Assembly (NCBI GenBank): GCA_023431185.1
Contig: JAEYXS010000016.1
Coordinates: 1-55,084 of the forward strand
Length of the DNA stretch: 55,084 bases
Direction: 5' to 3'
Origin: Verrucomicrobiota bacterium
Lineage (GTDB): Bacteria > Verrucomicrobiota > Verrucomicrobiia > Limisphaerales > JAEYXS01
The notes under the pieces are model-generated. The model worked only from the letters and a program-made list of their open reading frames with translations. It ran no database searches and had not been told where the DNA came from. The stretch's first letter is position 1; each line of letters starts with the position of its first letter. Below, piece after piece: positions 5,783 to 13,905 of this stretch. A program made the position numbers and the translations under genes.

Positions 5783-7327
5783 CTACTTCTTCCGTTTCTT
5801 CACCATCTCCAACATCTCATGCGCGGAAGAAATCTTCAGCGGGATGGCCATGGCCCAATAAACCGCAATAGAGGCCAGCAGCGGGGCGAACACTTCCCCC
5901 ATACGCAGCCACAGCGTCGCGTGTCCGAGCTGGTTCACCCACAAGCGCCAGATGCCAAACGCCACCGCACACGCGATGAACGCCGCCAAAGCCGTCGGGC
6001 CCACGCTGCGGTGAAATTCATCCAGATCCAGCTTGCTTAGCTTCTTCTTCAGTGCCCGATGCAGCAGCCAGACATTGATCCATGAGCTGATGGTGTTCGC
6101 CAGTCCCAGACCGGCCTGTTGCATGGGAAAGATGAACGCGAGCGTCAGCAGCAAGTTCGCCACCAGACAGAACACGCTGATCTTCATAGGAGTCGTTGTG
6201 TCTCCTAGCGCGAAAAAGGCACGCGCCAAAATGTTCACCATGGAGTATGCCACGAGACCGGGAGCCAGGAAAGCCAGTGCCAAAGTCGCCCGGCCTGTTG
6301 AATCCGGACCGAACTCGCCCCGTTCAAAGAGCAGCCGCACGATCGGCTCCGCCAACAGCACGAGCAAGATGGAGGCGGGCAGATTCACGAAGAGCAGATG
6401 CTGCATGCCTTTGCTCAAGGTCCCGCCGAACTCGTCATACTTCTTCTCCGCCGCCAGCCCGGAAAGCGTCGGCAACAAGAACGTGGCCAGCGCGATGCCG
6501 AACATCCCTTGAGGCAGTTCCATCAGGCGGATGGCATAACCGAAGGAGGCATTGATCATCGGGTCGAGCGCAAAGGCGATCCCTTGGGTCATCAGCACAT
6601 TGATCTGGAACGCCGCGACACCCACTGTGCCCGGGATCATCTTGGTGACCACGGCACGCACGGTTTCGTTCTGGAACGGCGAGACCCATTGAAACTTGTA
6701 TCCTTCCTTCCATAGCGTCGGGAGCTGGAATCCGGCTTGTGCCAAACCAGCGACCAATACACCGATGGCCAGCGCGAAGATCTGCAGCTCAAGCTTCTCT
6801 CCGAACTTGGGAGCCAGCCAGAACACCGAGGCAATCATCACCACATTGAGCAGCGTGGCTCCCAAGGCCGGGATGAAGAAATGGCCGCGTGCATTGAGCA
6901 TGGCCATGAAGACCGCCGCCAGGCATACCAGCATCATGTAGGGGAACATCACGCGCAGCAGCTCCAGCATGAGGCGCGTGTCCGTCTCGAAGGAACCGAA
7001 CTTCAGCGTGAGCGTGAGGCCCGACAGCACCAGTAGCACGATGACCGCCGATGACAGCACCAGACCGGAGATGACCGCATTCGCCGCACGCCACATCTCC
7101 TGCTCACCCGCGTTCTTCTCCTTGTCCTTGAAGATGGGGATGAACGCCGCCGTCAACGCCCCCTCGCCCAGCAAGCGGCGAAAGAGATTGGGGATCGTGA
7201 ACGCCAGCATGAACGCGCCCGCCACCCAGCTATCCCCCATGAACCGCGCGTACACCATCTCCCGCACCATGCCGAGGATGCGGCTGATGAAGGTGGCAAA
7301 GGCCATAGCCCCCGAAGATTTTAACAT
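5783..7327 (-). CDS. murJ: Lipid II flippase MurJ (MviN)
   Basis: A 514-residue polytopic membrane protein of the MOP/MATE exporter superfamily with about 14 membrane segments. Typical MurJ stretches are SRILGMVREMVYARFMG and AFTIPNLFRRLLGEGALTAAF near the N-terminus and a central PTLSGLAAEKKYDEF. MurJ moves the lipid-linked peptidoglycan precursor across the inner membrane, so the host makes peptidoglycan. The frame stays open to a TTG at 7345; the ATG at 7327 is preferred, though neither has a clear ribosome-binding site. It stands alone between two palindromic repeat elements (5597-5766 and 7393-7527). Confidence 0.93.
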   Translation of the reverse strand: MLKSSGAMAFATFISRILGMVREMVYARFMGDSWVAGAFMLAFTIPNLFRRLLGEGALTAAFIPIFKDKEKNAGEQEMWRAANAVISGLVLSSAVIVLLVLSGLTLTLKFGSFETDTRLMLELLRVMFPYMMLVCLAAVFMAMLNARGHFFIPALGATLLNVVMIASVFWLAPKFGEKLELQIFALAIGVLVAGLAQAGFQLPTLWKEGYKFQWVSPFQNETVRAVVTKMIPGTVGVAAFQINVLMTQGIAFALDPMINASFGYAIRLMELPQGMFGIALATFLLPTLSGLAAEKKYDEFGGTLSKGMQHLLFVNLPASILLVLLAEPIVRLLFERGEFGPDSTGRATLALAFLAPGLVAYSMVNILARAFFALGDTTTPMKISVFCLVANLLLTLAFIFPMQQAGLGLANTISSWINVWLLHRALKKKLSKLDLDEFHRSVGPTALAAFIACAVAFGIWRLWVNQLGHATLWLRMGEVFAPLLASIAVYWAMAIPLKISSAHEMLEMVKKRKK

Positions 7328-7392
7328 GCGGGACACGCGCAGCAAAGGCTAGAGGCTGCGCCGGGAAAGTTCAAAGCACAAAGCAAACGAAC

Positions 7393-7527
7393 GGAGCGCG
7401 GACTTTAGTCCGCTTCAACTTCCAACCGTCAGTCGATTCGAGAAAGATCCTATGGCGTAAGTAAGCCAAAGGCTTCTTCGGGCTTTTTTTGGTTATGTGA
7501 ATTGAAGCGGCTTAAAAGCCGCGCTCC
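7393..7527. repeat. REPIN-like paired palindrome, family A, copy 2
   Basis: It is exactly 135 bp long, like copy 1. The left arm is GGAGCGCGGA-CTTTAG-TCCGCTT; the right arm on the minus strand is GGAGCGCGGC-TTTTAA-GCCGCTT. The inner stem differs between arms (GGA/TCC against GGC/GCC) with pairing kept. It fills the gap between murJ and the DUF1501 gene; the interior shows little similarity to copy 1. Confidence 0.75.
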
Positions 7528-9003
7528 TTAGGCAAGCATCGCCGTCACCGGCTTGCCCTTGCCATCCCGCGTCACATAGAAAGGCCGCCCTTCCGTCACG
7601 AAATGCGTGTCGGGCGCGATACCCAGCGCCTGATAGATCGTCGCGTGAACATCTTCCAGCCGCACCGCGTTCTCGATCGGCACCATCGGATGCTCCGCCG
7701 CCGTCTTGCCATAGACGTAACCTCCCTTGAACCCGCCCCCGAACAGCAGCATCGCGTTCGTGCTGCTGAAATGGCCGTGCAAGCCGTACATCTCCTCGTT
7801 CTCGATGACCAAGTCCGCGCCTGTGTGCTTCTCCGCAAAACCTTCCGGCTCAACCCCCGCCGAGGGCGCACTCGCGATCGTACGACCAAACTCCGACGCC
7901 ACCACCACCAGCGTGCGCTTCAACAACCCGCGCTGGTCCAAGTCCTTGATGAGTTGCGCGATGGGTCGGTCAATCTGCTGCTTCATCTCCACCATGCGCT
8001 TCGCTCCGTTCGCATGGATGTCGAAGCCGAGGAACGGCCCGTACTGATACTCGACCTGCACAAAGCGCGCCCCCGTCTCCACCAATCGCCGCGCCAGCAG
8101 CAATCCGTGCGCGAAGCGTTTGCCATGGTAGTAATTTTTATCCAGCAGCCGGTCCCGCGTGATCTCCGGCTCATACGCCGCCAAAGTCTCCGGCTTCTCC
8201 TCTTTCGCGTAGTTGAACGCCTTCTTCACCGGCGAATCCATCAACGCCCGGGCCTCATCCATCTGCTTCTGGAACTCCGCCGCCTTGGGTGAATCTTGCA
8301 GTTCGGCCGGGCCGTTCTTCGCCACCGTGCGCCACAGCCCGAGCCGCTCATCGATGCGCTGGGCAGGCAATCCCGGCAACGTGTTCAGCGTGGCCAGTCC
8401 CCGGCTCGGGTCCGGGATCATGAAGGGCGAGTAATTCACCCCGTAGAAACCTCCGCCGATGAATTCGTTGATGAACTGCTTCTCGACGTCATTAGTATCG
8501 ATGTCGCGCCCGATGTAAACATAGCCGGGCACCTGCGCCTGTCGCCGCCCTTTCAAGCGGGAGATCACCGCCCCCATGCTCGGCGCCCGCACTCCCGAGG
8601 GCGGCACGTAGCCGGTCATCATGTAATATTGCGCCTTCAGATGCAGCGCCCCGAACTTCGCCTCGTTCGCGATGCTACGGATGACCGTCGCGTGATGCAT
8701 CACTTTCGCCAGATGCGGCAGCCCCGCTCCCAGCCGGATGCCATCTGCCGAGGTGGGCATCGAATCGCACGTGGCGAACAGCTCGTTCCCACGCATCCCT
8801 TGACGATAAGGGGTGAATGGTTTCGGATCCCACGTCTCCATCTGCGAGACTCCGCCCGGCAGCCAGATGAAGATGACGCTGTCCGCCTTCGCCTCCGGCT
8901 GTGCCGCCGCCTGCAAGCGGTCCCATGCCTCGGTCACGGCAAACGCCCCCAGAGCCGCGGTAGTGCAGCTCAAAAAACTCCGGCGTGTCAGTGTTCTGCT
9001 CAT
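7528..9003 (-). CDS. DUF1501 family protein, TAT-exported
   Basis: A 491-residue protein starting with a twin-arginine signal (MSRTLTRRSFLS, then a hydrophobic stretch). The body matches DUF1501, an alkaline-phosphatase-like fold frequent in Planctomycetes and Verrucomicrobia (FIWLPGGVSQMETWDPKP near the N-terminus; RFVQVEYQYGPFLGFDIHANG; VVASEFGRTIASAPSAG). Its substrate is unknown; sulfatase- or phosphatase-like activity on polysaccharides has been suggested for the family. The frame extends further upstream to 9324, but the ATG at 9003 overlaps the previous stop (ATGA) and gives the TAT signal, so it is the true start. It is the third gene of the esterase-DUF1553-DUF1501 operon. Confidence 0.92.
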   Translation of the reverse strand: MSRTLTRRSFLSCTTAALGAFAVTEAWDRLQAAAQPEAKADSVIFIWLPGGVSQMETWDPKPFTPYRQGMRGNELFATCDSMPTSADGIRLGAGLPHLAKVMHHATVIRSIANEAKFGALHLKAQYYMMTGYVPPSGVRAPSMGAVISRLKGRRQAQVPGYVYIGRDIDTNDVEKQFINEFIGGGFYGVNYSPFMIPDPSRGLATLNTLPGLPAQRIDERLGLWRTVAKNGPAELQDSPKAAEFQKQMDEARALMDSPVKKAFNYAKEEKPETLAAYEPEITRDRLLDKNYYHGKRFAHGLLLARRLVETGARFVQVEYQYGPFLGFDIHANGAKRMVEMKQQIDRPIAQLIKDLDQRGLLKRTLVVVASEFGRTIASAPSAGVEPEGFAEKHTGADLVIENEEMYGLHGHFSSTNAMLLFGGGFKGGYVYGKTAAEHPMVPIENAVRLEDVHATIYQALGIAPDTHFVTEGRPFYVTRDGKGKPVTAMLA

Positions 9004-11699
9004 CGGATGAATTGGAATTCCGGCCCCGTTTCCAAGGCCCATAACACATCGCCCAGCGGCTGCACGCGCGGCGAACGTCCGGCACGCGTCAGTCCGATGC
9101 TGTCCCAATAGGCCGTGCCGCCCTGCACACCGAACGAGATCGCCTTGATGGAACCGTTGACGAGTTGCATTTTCTTGAACGGCATTTCCAGCTTCACCCA
9201 GCCGCCGGCCATCGGCAGTTCCCCGCCGAACACGGTGACCAGCATGGGATCGGACGGCCTGGTTAAGGGCGTGCTGGTCCACACGACCTGGTGTTCCGCA
9301 TCCTCTTGCTGCACCCGCAACCAAATCGATTGCGGCGGGTTCTTGGGATCAAGATAAACCTGGGCAAAAATGCTCTCATTCATGCTTACCACGGCCAGAT
9401 CCGGCGGAAAACTCGCCCCTTGCCACTGCACTTTGCCGTCGCCTTTCGTCCGGATGGAAAACTGCCCGGCAAACACCGGCTGGGCATCTTTCTTGCCCCA
9501 ACTCCACGCGACGTGCTCTTTATTCGTCAGCGCCACAAAAATCTCCGGCAGATCATCATCGAACAGCACGAGCTCTTCTACGGGCAGCTTGATCCCCTTC
9601 GTCTTCTGCAAGGCCGGCTGCAGCCATTTGCTGAAGTTCTGACTTTCTTCAGCGCTCGGCTTGCGCACCAGAGCGGCCAGATAAAGTGATTCCACCGCCA
9701 CCGCCGCATCATCCTCCACCGATAACAGGTCCAACAACGGTGAGCGATAAATCTGCGATTGATACTCCGCCCCGTTCAGGATCTCGAGAAACTGGATGAC
9801 TGCCATCTCTTCCGACCGCGTCGTGATGACCTCGCTACGTGAGGCCGGGCGGCCCAGCGCCTGGGTCAGCACCGTGGCTTCTGACCGGAACAACAGGCGT
9901 CTTGCGGCGATGCTTTGCTGCGTACCCACGACGTTCAGGCTATCCAGCAACTGCTCCGCACTCATCCGGCGCAATTGCGGTGAGCGAAAATAGCGCGGCG
10001 CATCTGGCTTCGTGGGATCAAAAGCATCCGCCAGCTTCGCATCGTAGGCCAGTTGATAGGTGCGGCTGTTCAGGATCAATCGCAACACATGCTTGATATC
10101 ATAACCCGAGCGCATGAATTCCTGTGCCAGCCATTCCAGCAATTCCGGATGGCTGGCCTGCCGGTCAGAGCGGAACTCATCCACCGGCTCCACCAGCCCC
10201 AGCCCGAAGCACCGTTTCCACAGCCGGTTCACGAACGCCTGCGCCAGTCTCGGATTCAGCGGGTCCGTCAGCAACTGGGCCGTCCGGTGCAGGCGCTCCT
10301 CCAGCGCGAGCGGCAATTGGCTCGGTGCCGCCGGGATCTCGAACGGAAACGCCGGCGTGATATAGGAACCCGTGCGTTTTTCACACCGCACCAGTTCCAG
10401 GTCCTTCTCGGCGAAGATGCTCGCAAACGCGATGAACCGCGCCTGCGGCCATTCCGCATTCTCGAAGTGGCTGTGGCAGGAAGCGCACTTCATGCTCGTT
10501 CCCAAGAATACTTGGCCGATATTCGCCGCCGTCTCCATCGTCACCACCGGCGTATCATTCCGCACAAAGCCCACCTTGAACGTCTCCTCAAAGGAACGTT
10601 GCTCTGCCGCCTTGCGCGCCCCCGGCAGCGAGGTATCGACCAATTCCGCCACCATCAAGTCATACGGCTTGTTTTTCTGCAGACTGTTATGAATCCACAA
10701 GCGGTAATTGCCCCGGGTCAGCATCCCGCCCCGGATGTTCGAATCCGAACTGGCGATAAGATCCTCCCAGAAGGTCGTCCAGTGACTCGCGTAATCTTCA
10801 CCGCGCGCGAGCAAAGCCTCGACCAGGCGCGAGCGCCGTTCCGGGCTTTGATCCGAGAGAAACTGGTGCGCCTCCAATGCCGTAGGCACGATCCCGATGA
10901 TATCCAGATAAGCCCGCCGCAAAAACGCCTCATCACTGCAGAGCGCCGGTGCTTTCACCGCTTCCGGCAAACCCTTCGCCTCCCACTTGGCCACGATGAA
11001 TTTATCCACCGCATTGAACACCGGCCCTTTCACTGCGGGTGCTGGCGGAGCCGGCGGTAATTGCGTCAGCCGCCATGCCCGACGCGCCAGAAACCGTCGC
11101 TCGCCATCGGTCTCATCGCTCAACAGCGCATTCATCTCCTCCGCTGAAAGACGGGCCTTCGCGATGGTCTCGTGCTTGCGTGGATCAAATTTCTCCCAGG
11201 CGGCCCGTTCGACACTGGCCGTCAGCACCGCATCTGCCGAATCATCCTTCGCTCCCGCCGCAATCCACTGGCGCAACAAATGCAGCCCCTCCGCACTCAC
11301 CGGCGGACTGCCCTTGGGCATCTGCGGTTTAAGTTCCCCGCGGATATAGCGGACCACCGGGCTCTCATCCGGCTTGCTCGGAATCACCCCCGGCCCGTTT
11401 TTCTTGCCCGATTTGAGCAACTCCGCCACCGAACCCACTTGATACTCCCCCTCCGGTTCCGTCGTCCCGTGGCATTCCACACAATAGTTTGCCAAGAGCG
11501 GCTTGATATCGCGGAAGTAACTGACCTTCGCCGCCGAGGTGGCATCGATCGCCCGGATGGCGATTGGATGAACCTTGTCCGTTTCCGCTCCCTGCAGCGC
11601 GCCCAGCCAGAACAACACCATCAGCCCGCCAACAACCCGTTGCCACAACCCTCCGCTTCCCCTCATCGCAGAACTCTTACTGTAGCGGTATCCAGGCAT
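9000..11699 (-). CDS. PSCyt1/DUF1549/DUF1553 cytochrome-type secreted protein
   Basis: An 899-residue protein with an N-terminal signal segment (about residues 20-39). Order of domains: planctomycete cytochrome C domain with heme motif CVECH (73-77) and PQMPKGSPPVS; DUF1549 with KFIVAKWEAKGL, FLRRAYLDIIGIVPT and a second motif CASCH; DUF1553 with LTDPLNPRLAQAFVNRLW and RRMSAEQLLDSL; then a C-terminal beta-rich domain. Such proteins are almost always paired with DUF1501, as here. They are thought to act in degradation of complex polysaccharides, perhaps through electron transfer, but no activity is proven. The start ATG overlaps the esterase stop by one base (TGATG). An alternative start is Met12. 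Confidence 0.92.
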   Translation of the reverse strand: MPGYRYSKSSAMRGSGGLWQRVVGGLMVLFWLGALQGAETDKVHPIAIRAIDATSAAKVSYFRDIKPLLANYCVECHGTTEPEGEYQVGSVAELLKSGKKNGPGVIPSKPDESPVVRYIRGELKPQMPKGSPPVSAEGLHLLRQWIAAGAKDDSADAVLTASVERAAWEKFDPRKHETIAKARLSAEEMNALLSDETDGERRFLARRAWRLTQLPPAPPAPAVKGPVFNAVDKFIVAKWEAKGLPEAVKAPALCSDEAFLRRAYLDIIGIVPTALEAHQFLSDQSPERRSRLVEALLARGEDYASHWTTFWEDLIASSDSNIRGGMLTRGNYRLWIHNSLQKNKPYDLMVAELVDTSLPGARKAAEQRSFEETFKVGFVRNDTPVVTMETAANIGQVFLGTSMKCASCHSHFENAEWPQARFIAFASIFAEKDLELVRCEKRTGSYITPAFPFEIPAAPSQLPLALEERLHRTAQLLTDPLNPRLAQAFVNRLWKRCFGLGLVEPVDEFRSDRQASHPELLEWLAQEFMRSGYDIKHVLRLILNSRTYQLAYDAKLADAFDPTKPDAPRYFRSPQLRRMSAEQLLDSLNVVGTQQSIAARRLLFRSEATVLTQALGRPASRSEVITTRSEEMAVIQFLEILNGAEYQSQIYRSPLLDLLSVEDDAAVAVESLYLAALVRKPSAEESQNFSKWLQPALQKTKGIKLPVEELVLFDDDLPEIFVALTNKEHVAWSWGKKDAQPVFAGQFSIRTKGDGKVQWQGASFPPDLAVVSMNESIFAQVYLDPKNPPQSIWLRVQQEDAEHQVVWTSTPLTRPSDPMLVTVFGGELPMAGGWVKLEMPFKKMQLVNGSIKAISFGVQGGTAYWDSIGLTRAGRSPRVQPLGDVLWALETGPEFQFIR

Positions 11700-13030
11700 C
11701 AGTCCTTCTTCTTCGCCTTGCGGCCGAAATGGCGGTCGCCAAAATTCATGTACTGCTCCCAGTCATACTCCAGCACGTCATGCTTGCCTGTGCGGATATG
11801 GTAGCCGATGTAGTCGCCCACCGGCATGTTCACCTCCGGCATCTCCGTCACACCCAACCCCGTTTTCTTGAAGAGCTGGTACACCGGTCCCGCATGCACA
11901 CCGGAAAGGAACTCACCCTTCGGGTCCGCCCATTGATCCTCCACCGCGCTCGCGATGTATACCGGTCGCGGAGCCATCAGCGCGATCAATTCATGCTGAT
12001 CCACCGGCATCGCCGCTTCGTTGTCATTATATTTCAGGTGATTGTCACAGAACCAGTGCGGGAAAGAGGTATTGATGCGTTTCACCGTCTCACCAAAGGC
12101 CCGCCGCGCCAGTGCCGCCCCGCCGCACCCCGAGTTGTTCGAGATTGTGATGGCAAACCGCTCGTCCGTGGCCCCGGCCCAGAGCGCCGCCTTGCCCAGA
12201 CGTGAATGTCCCAGTCCTAATATCTGCTTGTCATTGATATCACCATCTTTCTCCAGATAATCCACCATGCGGCTCATGCCCCACGCCCACGCCCCGATCG
12301 CGCCCCAGTCATCGCCCTTGAACTCCTGCCCCGCCGGATGCAACGCCCCGCGAATGCCATCCTTCCAGCCATTCACATGGTCCGGCTCAAGGTCGCCATA
12401 ATACGCCGTCGCCACCGCGTAACCGCGCTCCAAGATCATCTCATACGGCCAACGGCTCGCTTGTTTGCCGCGCGAAGCCTCCGTCGCCCGGTTCTTCACG
12501 ATGCCGAACTCTTTGTTATCCCGCATCCACTTCGTGGAGAGCGTGACCCCGGGATCGGTGGTCGTGGTATGATTGCCGTAAAAACTCAGGCTCACGAACA
12601 CCGGGGCCTTGCCCCGCCGTTGATTCGGCACATAGAGCAACAGATCGATCGTCGGTCCGTCTTTCTTGTCCGTCAGGTGGATGACCACTTCCTTGCGCGT
12701 CGCCAGCCCGTTGAACGCCATCTTGTCCACTCCGCGAAACTCATACCGCACATGCGCCGGTGCCGCTGGCATGCGACCATACACGTGCTCCTCGAACAGG
12801 CGCAGGATGTGCAACCGTTGCTCCTTCTCCCACTCCTTCGCCTTGGTCACCAGCGTGCCATCCTCTTTCAGCAACGGGTCAGGCAAGGTGTAATGCGGCA
12901 CCTTTGCCTCGTCATAGTTGAAACCGGCGGGCTGGGCCTCAGCCTCCTCGGTAGAGAACACAATGGCGGTCGTCATGGCGGCGAGCATCAAACTGCAAGT
13001 GCGACGAAACATGGTCATGGCGTTAAACAT
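11699..13030 (-). CDS. CE15-like glucuronoyl esterase / alpha-beta hydrolase, secreted
   Basis: A 443-residue alpha/beta hydrolase with a signal peptide (about residues 1-32). The nucleophile motif is GHSRLGK (Ser276), the form found in bacterial carbohydrate esterase family 15; the fungal enzymes have GCSRNGK. His417 in RTGKHDVLEYDW is the likely catalytic His, and an acid near Glu364/Asp365 may complete the triad (inference). CE15 enzymes cut the ester between glucuronoxylan and lignin. The start at 13030 is chosen because GGAGG lies 7 bases upstream; the frame is open further upstream without such a site. It is the first gene of the three-gene operon, so plant polymer breakdown is a reasonable theme. 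Confidence 0.88.
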   Translation of the reverse strand: MFNAMTMFRRTCSLMLAAMTTAIVFSTEEAEAQPAGFNYDEAKVPHYTLPDPLLKEDGTLVTKAKEWEKEQRLHILRLFEEHVYGRMPAAPAHVRYEFRGVDKMAFNGLATRKEVVIHLTDKKDGPTIDLLLYVPNQRRGKAPVFVSLSFYGNHTTTTDPGVTLSTKWMRDNKEFGIVKNRATEASRGKQASRWPYEMILERGYAVATAYYGDLEPDHVNGWKDGIRGALHPAGQEFKGDDWGAIGAWAWGMSRMVDYLEKDGDINDKQILGLGHSRLGKAALWAGATDERFAITISNNSGCGGAALARRAFGETVKRINTSFPHWFCDNHLKYNDNEAAMPVDQHELIALMAPRPVYIASAVEDQWADPKGEFLSGVHAGPVYQLFKKTGLGVTEMPEVNMPVGDYIGYHIRTGKHDVLEYDWEQYMNFGDRHFGRKAKKKD

Positions 13031-13163
13031 AAACCATCCTCCACGCTCATCGCAAGAACGCGCACTCACACTCTTCACTCTCCCGCCTCCATCCTCGATT
13101 TCCCGTTTCATCTTTCTTCCTTCTCCATTCTTAATTCTTCATTTTCCGCCACCACCCTACTCC

Positions 13164-13176
13164 GGTCACTAGGACA
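13164..13176 (-). promoter_or_regulatory. 13-bp site matching the YtrA operator region
   Basis: Minus-strand TGTCCTAGTGACC matches TGTCCTAGTGTCC (15408-15420, GntR/YtrA promoter) at 12 of 13 positions, and next to it GGACA-GCGGT-TGTCC is an inverted repeat. It lies about 140 bases upstream of the esterase start. A shared regulator is a guess. Confidence 0.3.
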
Positions 13177-13410
13177 ACCGCTGTCCATGCCCCCCTTTTC
13201 CTGAAAATATTTTCACTTATCGCAACCCGTTGAAAACCAATATGTTAGCCATAATTCGCCGTGCAAACCCTAAAAACTACTTCCCTGTCTCATTCATTTA
13301 ACCCCATTCGGTTGATTTTTCTCCATCTCTGAACGTTGGGCGTTAAGCGTTTTCCTCACCTCCTCCCCGTTCCCGCTGTTTCCTCCCGTTCAAAATCCCT
13401 TTGAAACCCA

Positions 13411-13444
13411 CCTCGGCACTTGTACATAAGTGCCGAGGTTTTCT
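13411..13444 (+). terminator. Isolated intrinsic terminator
   Basis: A perfect 11-bp stem CCTCGGCACTT/AAGTGCCGAGG with loop GTACAT is followed by TTTTCT on the plus strand. No plus-strand gene lies upstream of it for more than 10 kb, so it either ends a small RNA or acts as an attenuator in the leader of the zinc-ribbon gene at 13595. Confidence 0.75.
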
Positions 13445-13594
13445 ACCAATTTCCTCCTCCGGACCCACGCCGCCAGCCAAAGTCCACCATAAACAACCAC
13501 CCCCGTTCCTCGCCCGCTTTGCATCACACCCATGTTTGGCGGGACAGCCCGTTTTCCCTTTCCTCATTCTTACTTCTTCATTCATCATTTGCCC

Positions 13595-13867
13595 ATGGCC
13601 CCCGAGACCTGCCCCAACTGCGGTGAAGACGTCCCGCCCGATGCCAAAGCCTGCCCAGGCTGCGGCGCGGACGAATCCACCGGCTGGTCCGAGACCGCCT
13701 ACGCCAGCAGCCTCGACCTTCCGCCCTCCGACGAAGACTTCGACTACGAGGAATACCAGAAACGCGAATTCGGCACCCCCTCCCGGCCCAATGGCATCGC
13801 CTGGTACTGGTGGCTGGCGGCGATCATCCTGTTACTGGCGTTCATCATACCCTTCTTCTTGCGTTAG
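13595..13867 (+). CDS. Small zinc-ribbon protein with C-terminal membrane anchor
   Basis: A 90-residue protein. The N-terminus is a zinc ribbon with CPNCGEDV (Cys6, Cys9) and CPGCGAD, an acidic linker (DEDFDYEEY) follows, and the C-terminus is one hydrophobic segment (WYWWLAAIILLLAFIIPFF) ending in Arg, i.e. a tail anchor. No enzymatic domain is present; it may be a scaffold or membrane adaptor. The ATG at 13595 is chosen because translation then begins directly at the ribbon (MAPETCPNC). It precedes the PQQ-like propeller gene by 38 bases and may be co-transcribed with it. Function unknown. Confidence 0.75.
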   Translation: MAPETCPNCGEDVPPDAKACPGCGADESTGWSETAYASSLDLPPSDEDFDYEEYQKREFGTPSRPNGIAWYWWLAAIILLLAFIIPFFLR

Positions 13868-13905
13868 TGTTGACCCAGTTGACCACCTGGTAAATCTTGG
13901 CACTC

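Larger units (their letters stand above)
13031..13594. other. 564-bp divergent intergenic region
   Basis: This lies between the esterase gene (leftward) and the zinc-ribbon gene (rightward). No protein gene was recognised. It holds a C/T-rich leader with CATTCTTAATTCTTCATTTTCC (13126-13147) and a near copy at 13565-13586 (shown here only by position for the second), a possible operator at 13164-13176, an A/T-rich stretch at about 13200-13260 suited to promoters, the motif GTTGGGCGTT at 13335-13344, and an isolated plus-strand terminator at 13411-13444. Confidence 0.6.

Noticed and set aside
9004..9324. Upstream extension of the DUF1501 frame to 9324
   Set aside because: It overlaps the DUF1553 gene, has shadow-type composition, and hides the TAT signal; ATGA overlap at 9003 gives the start.
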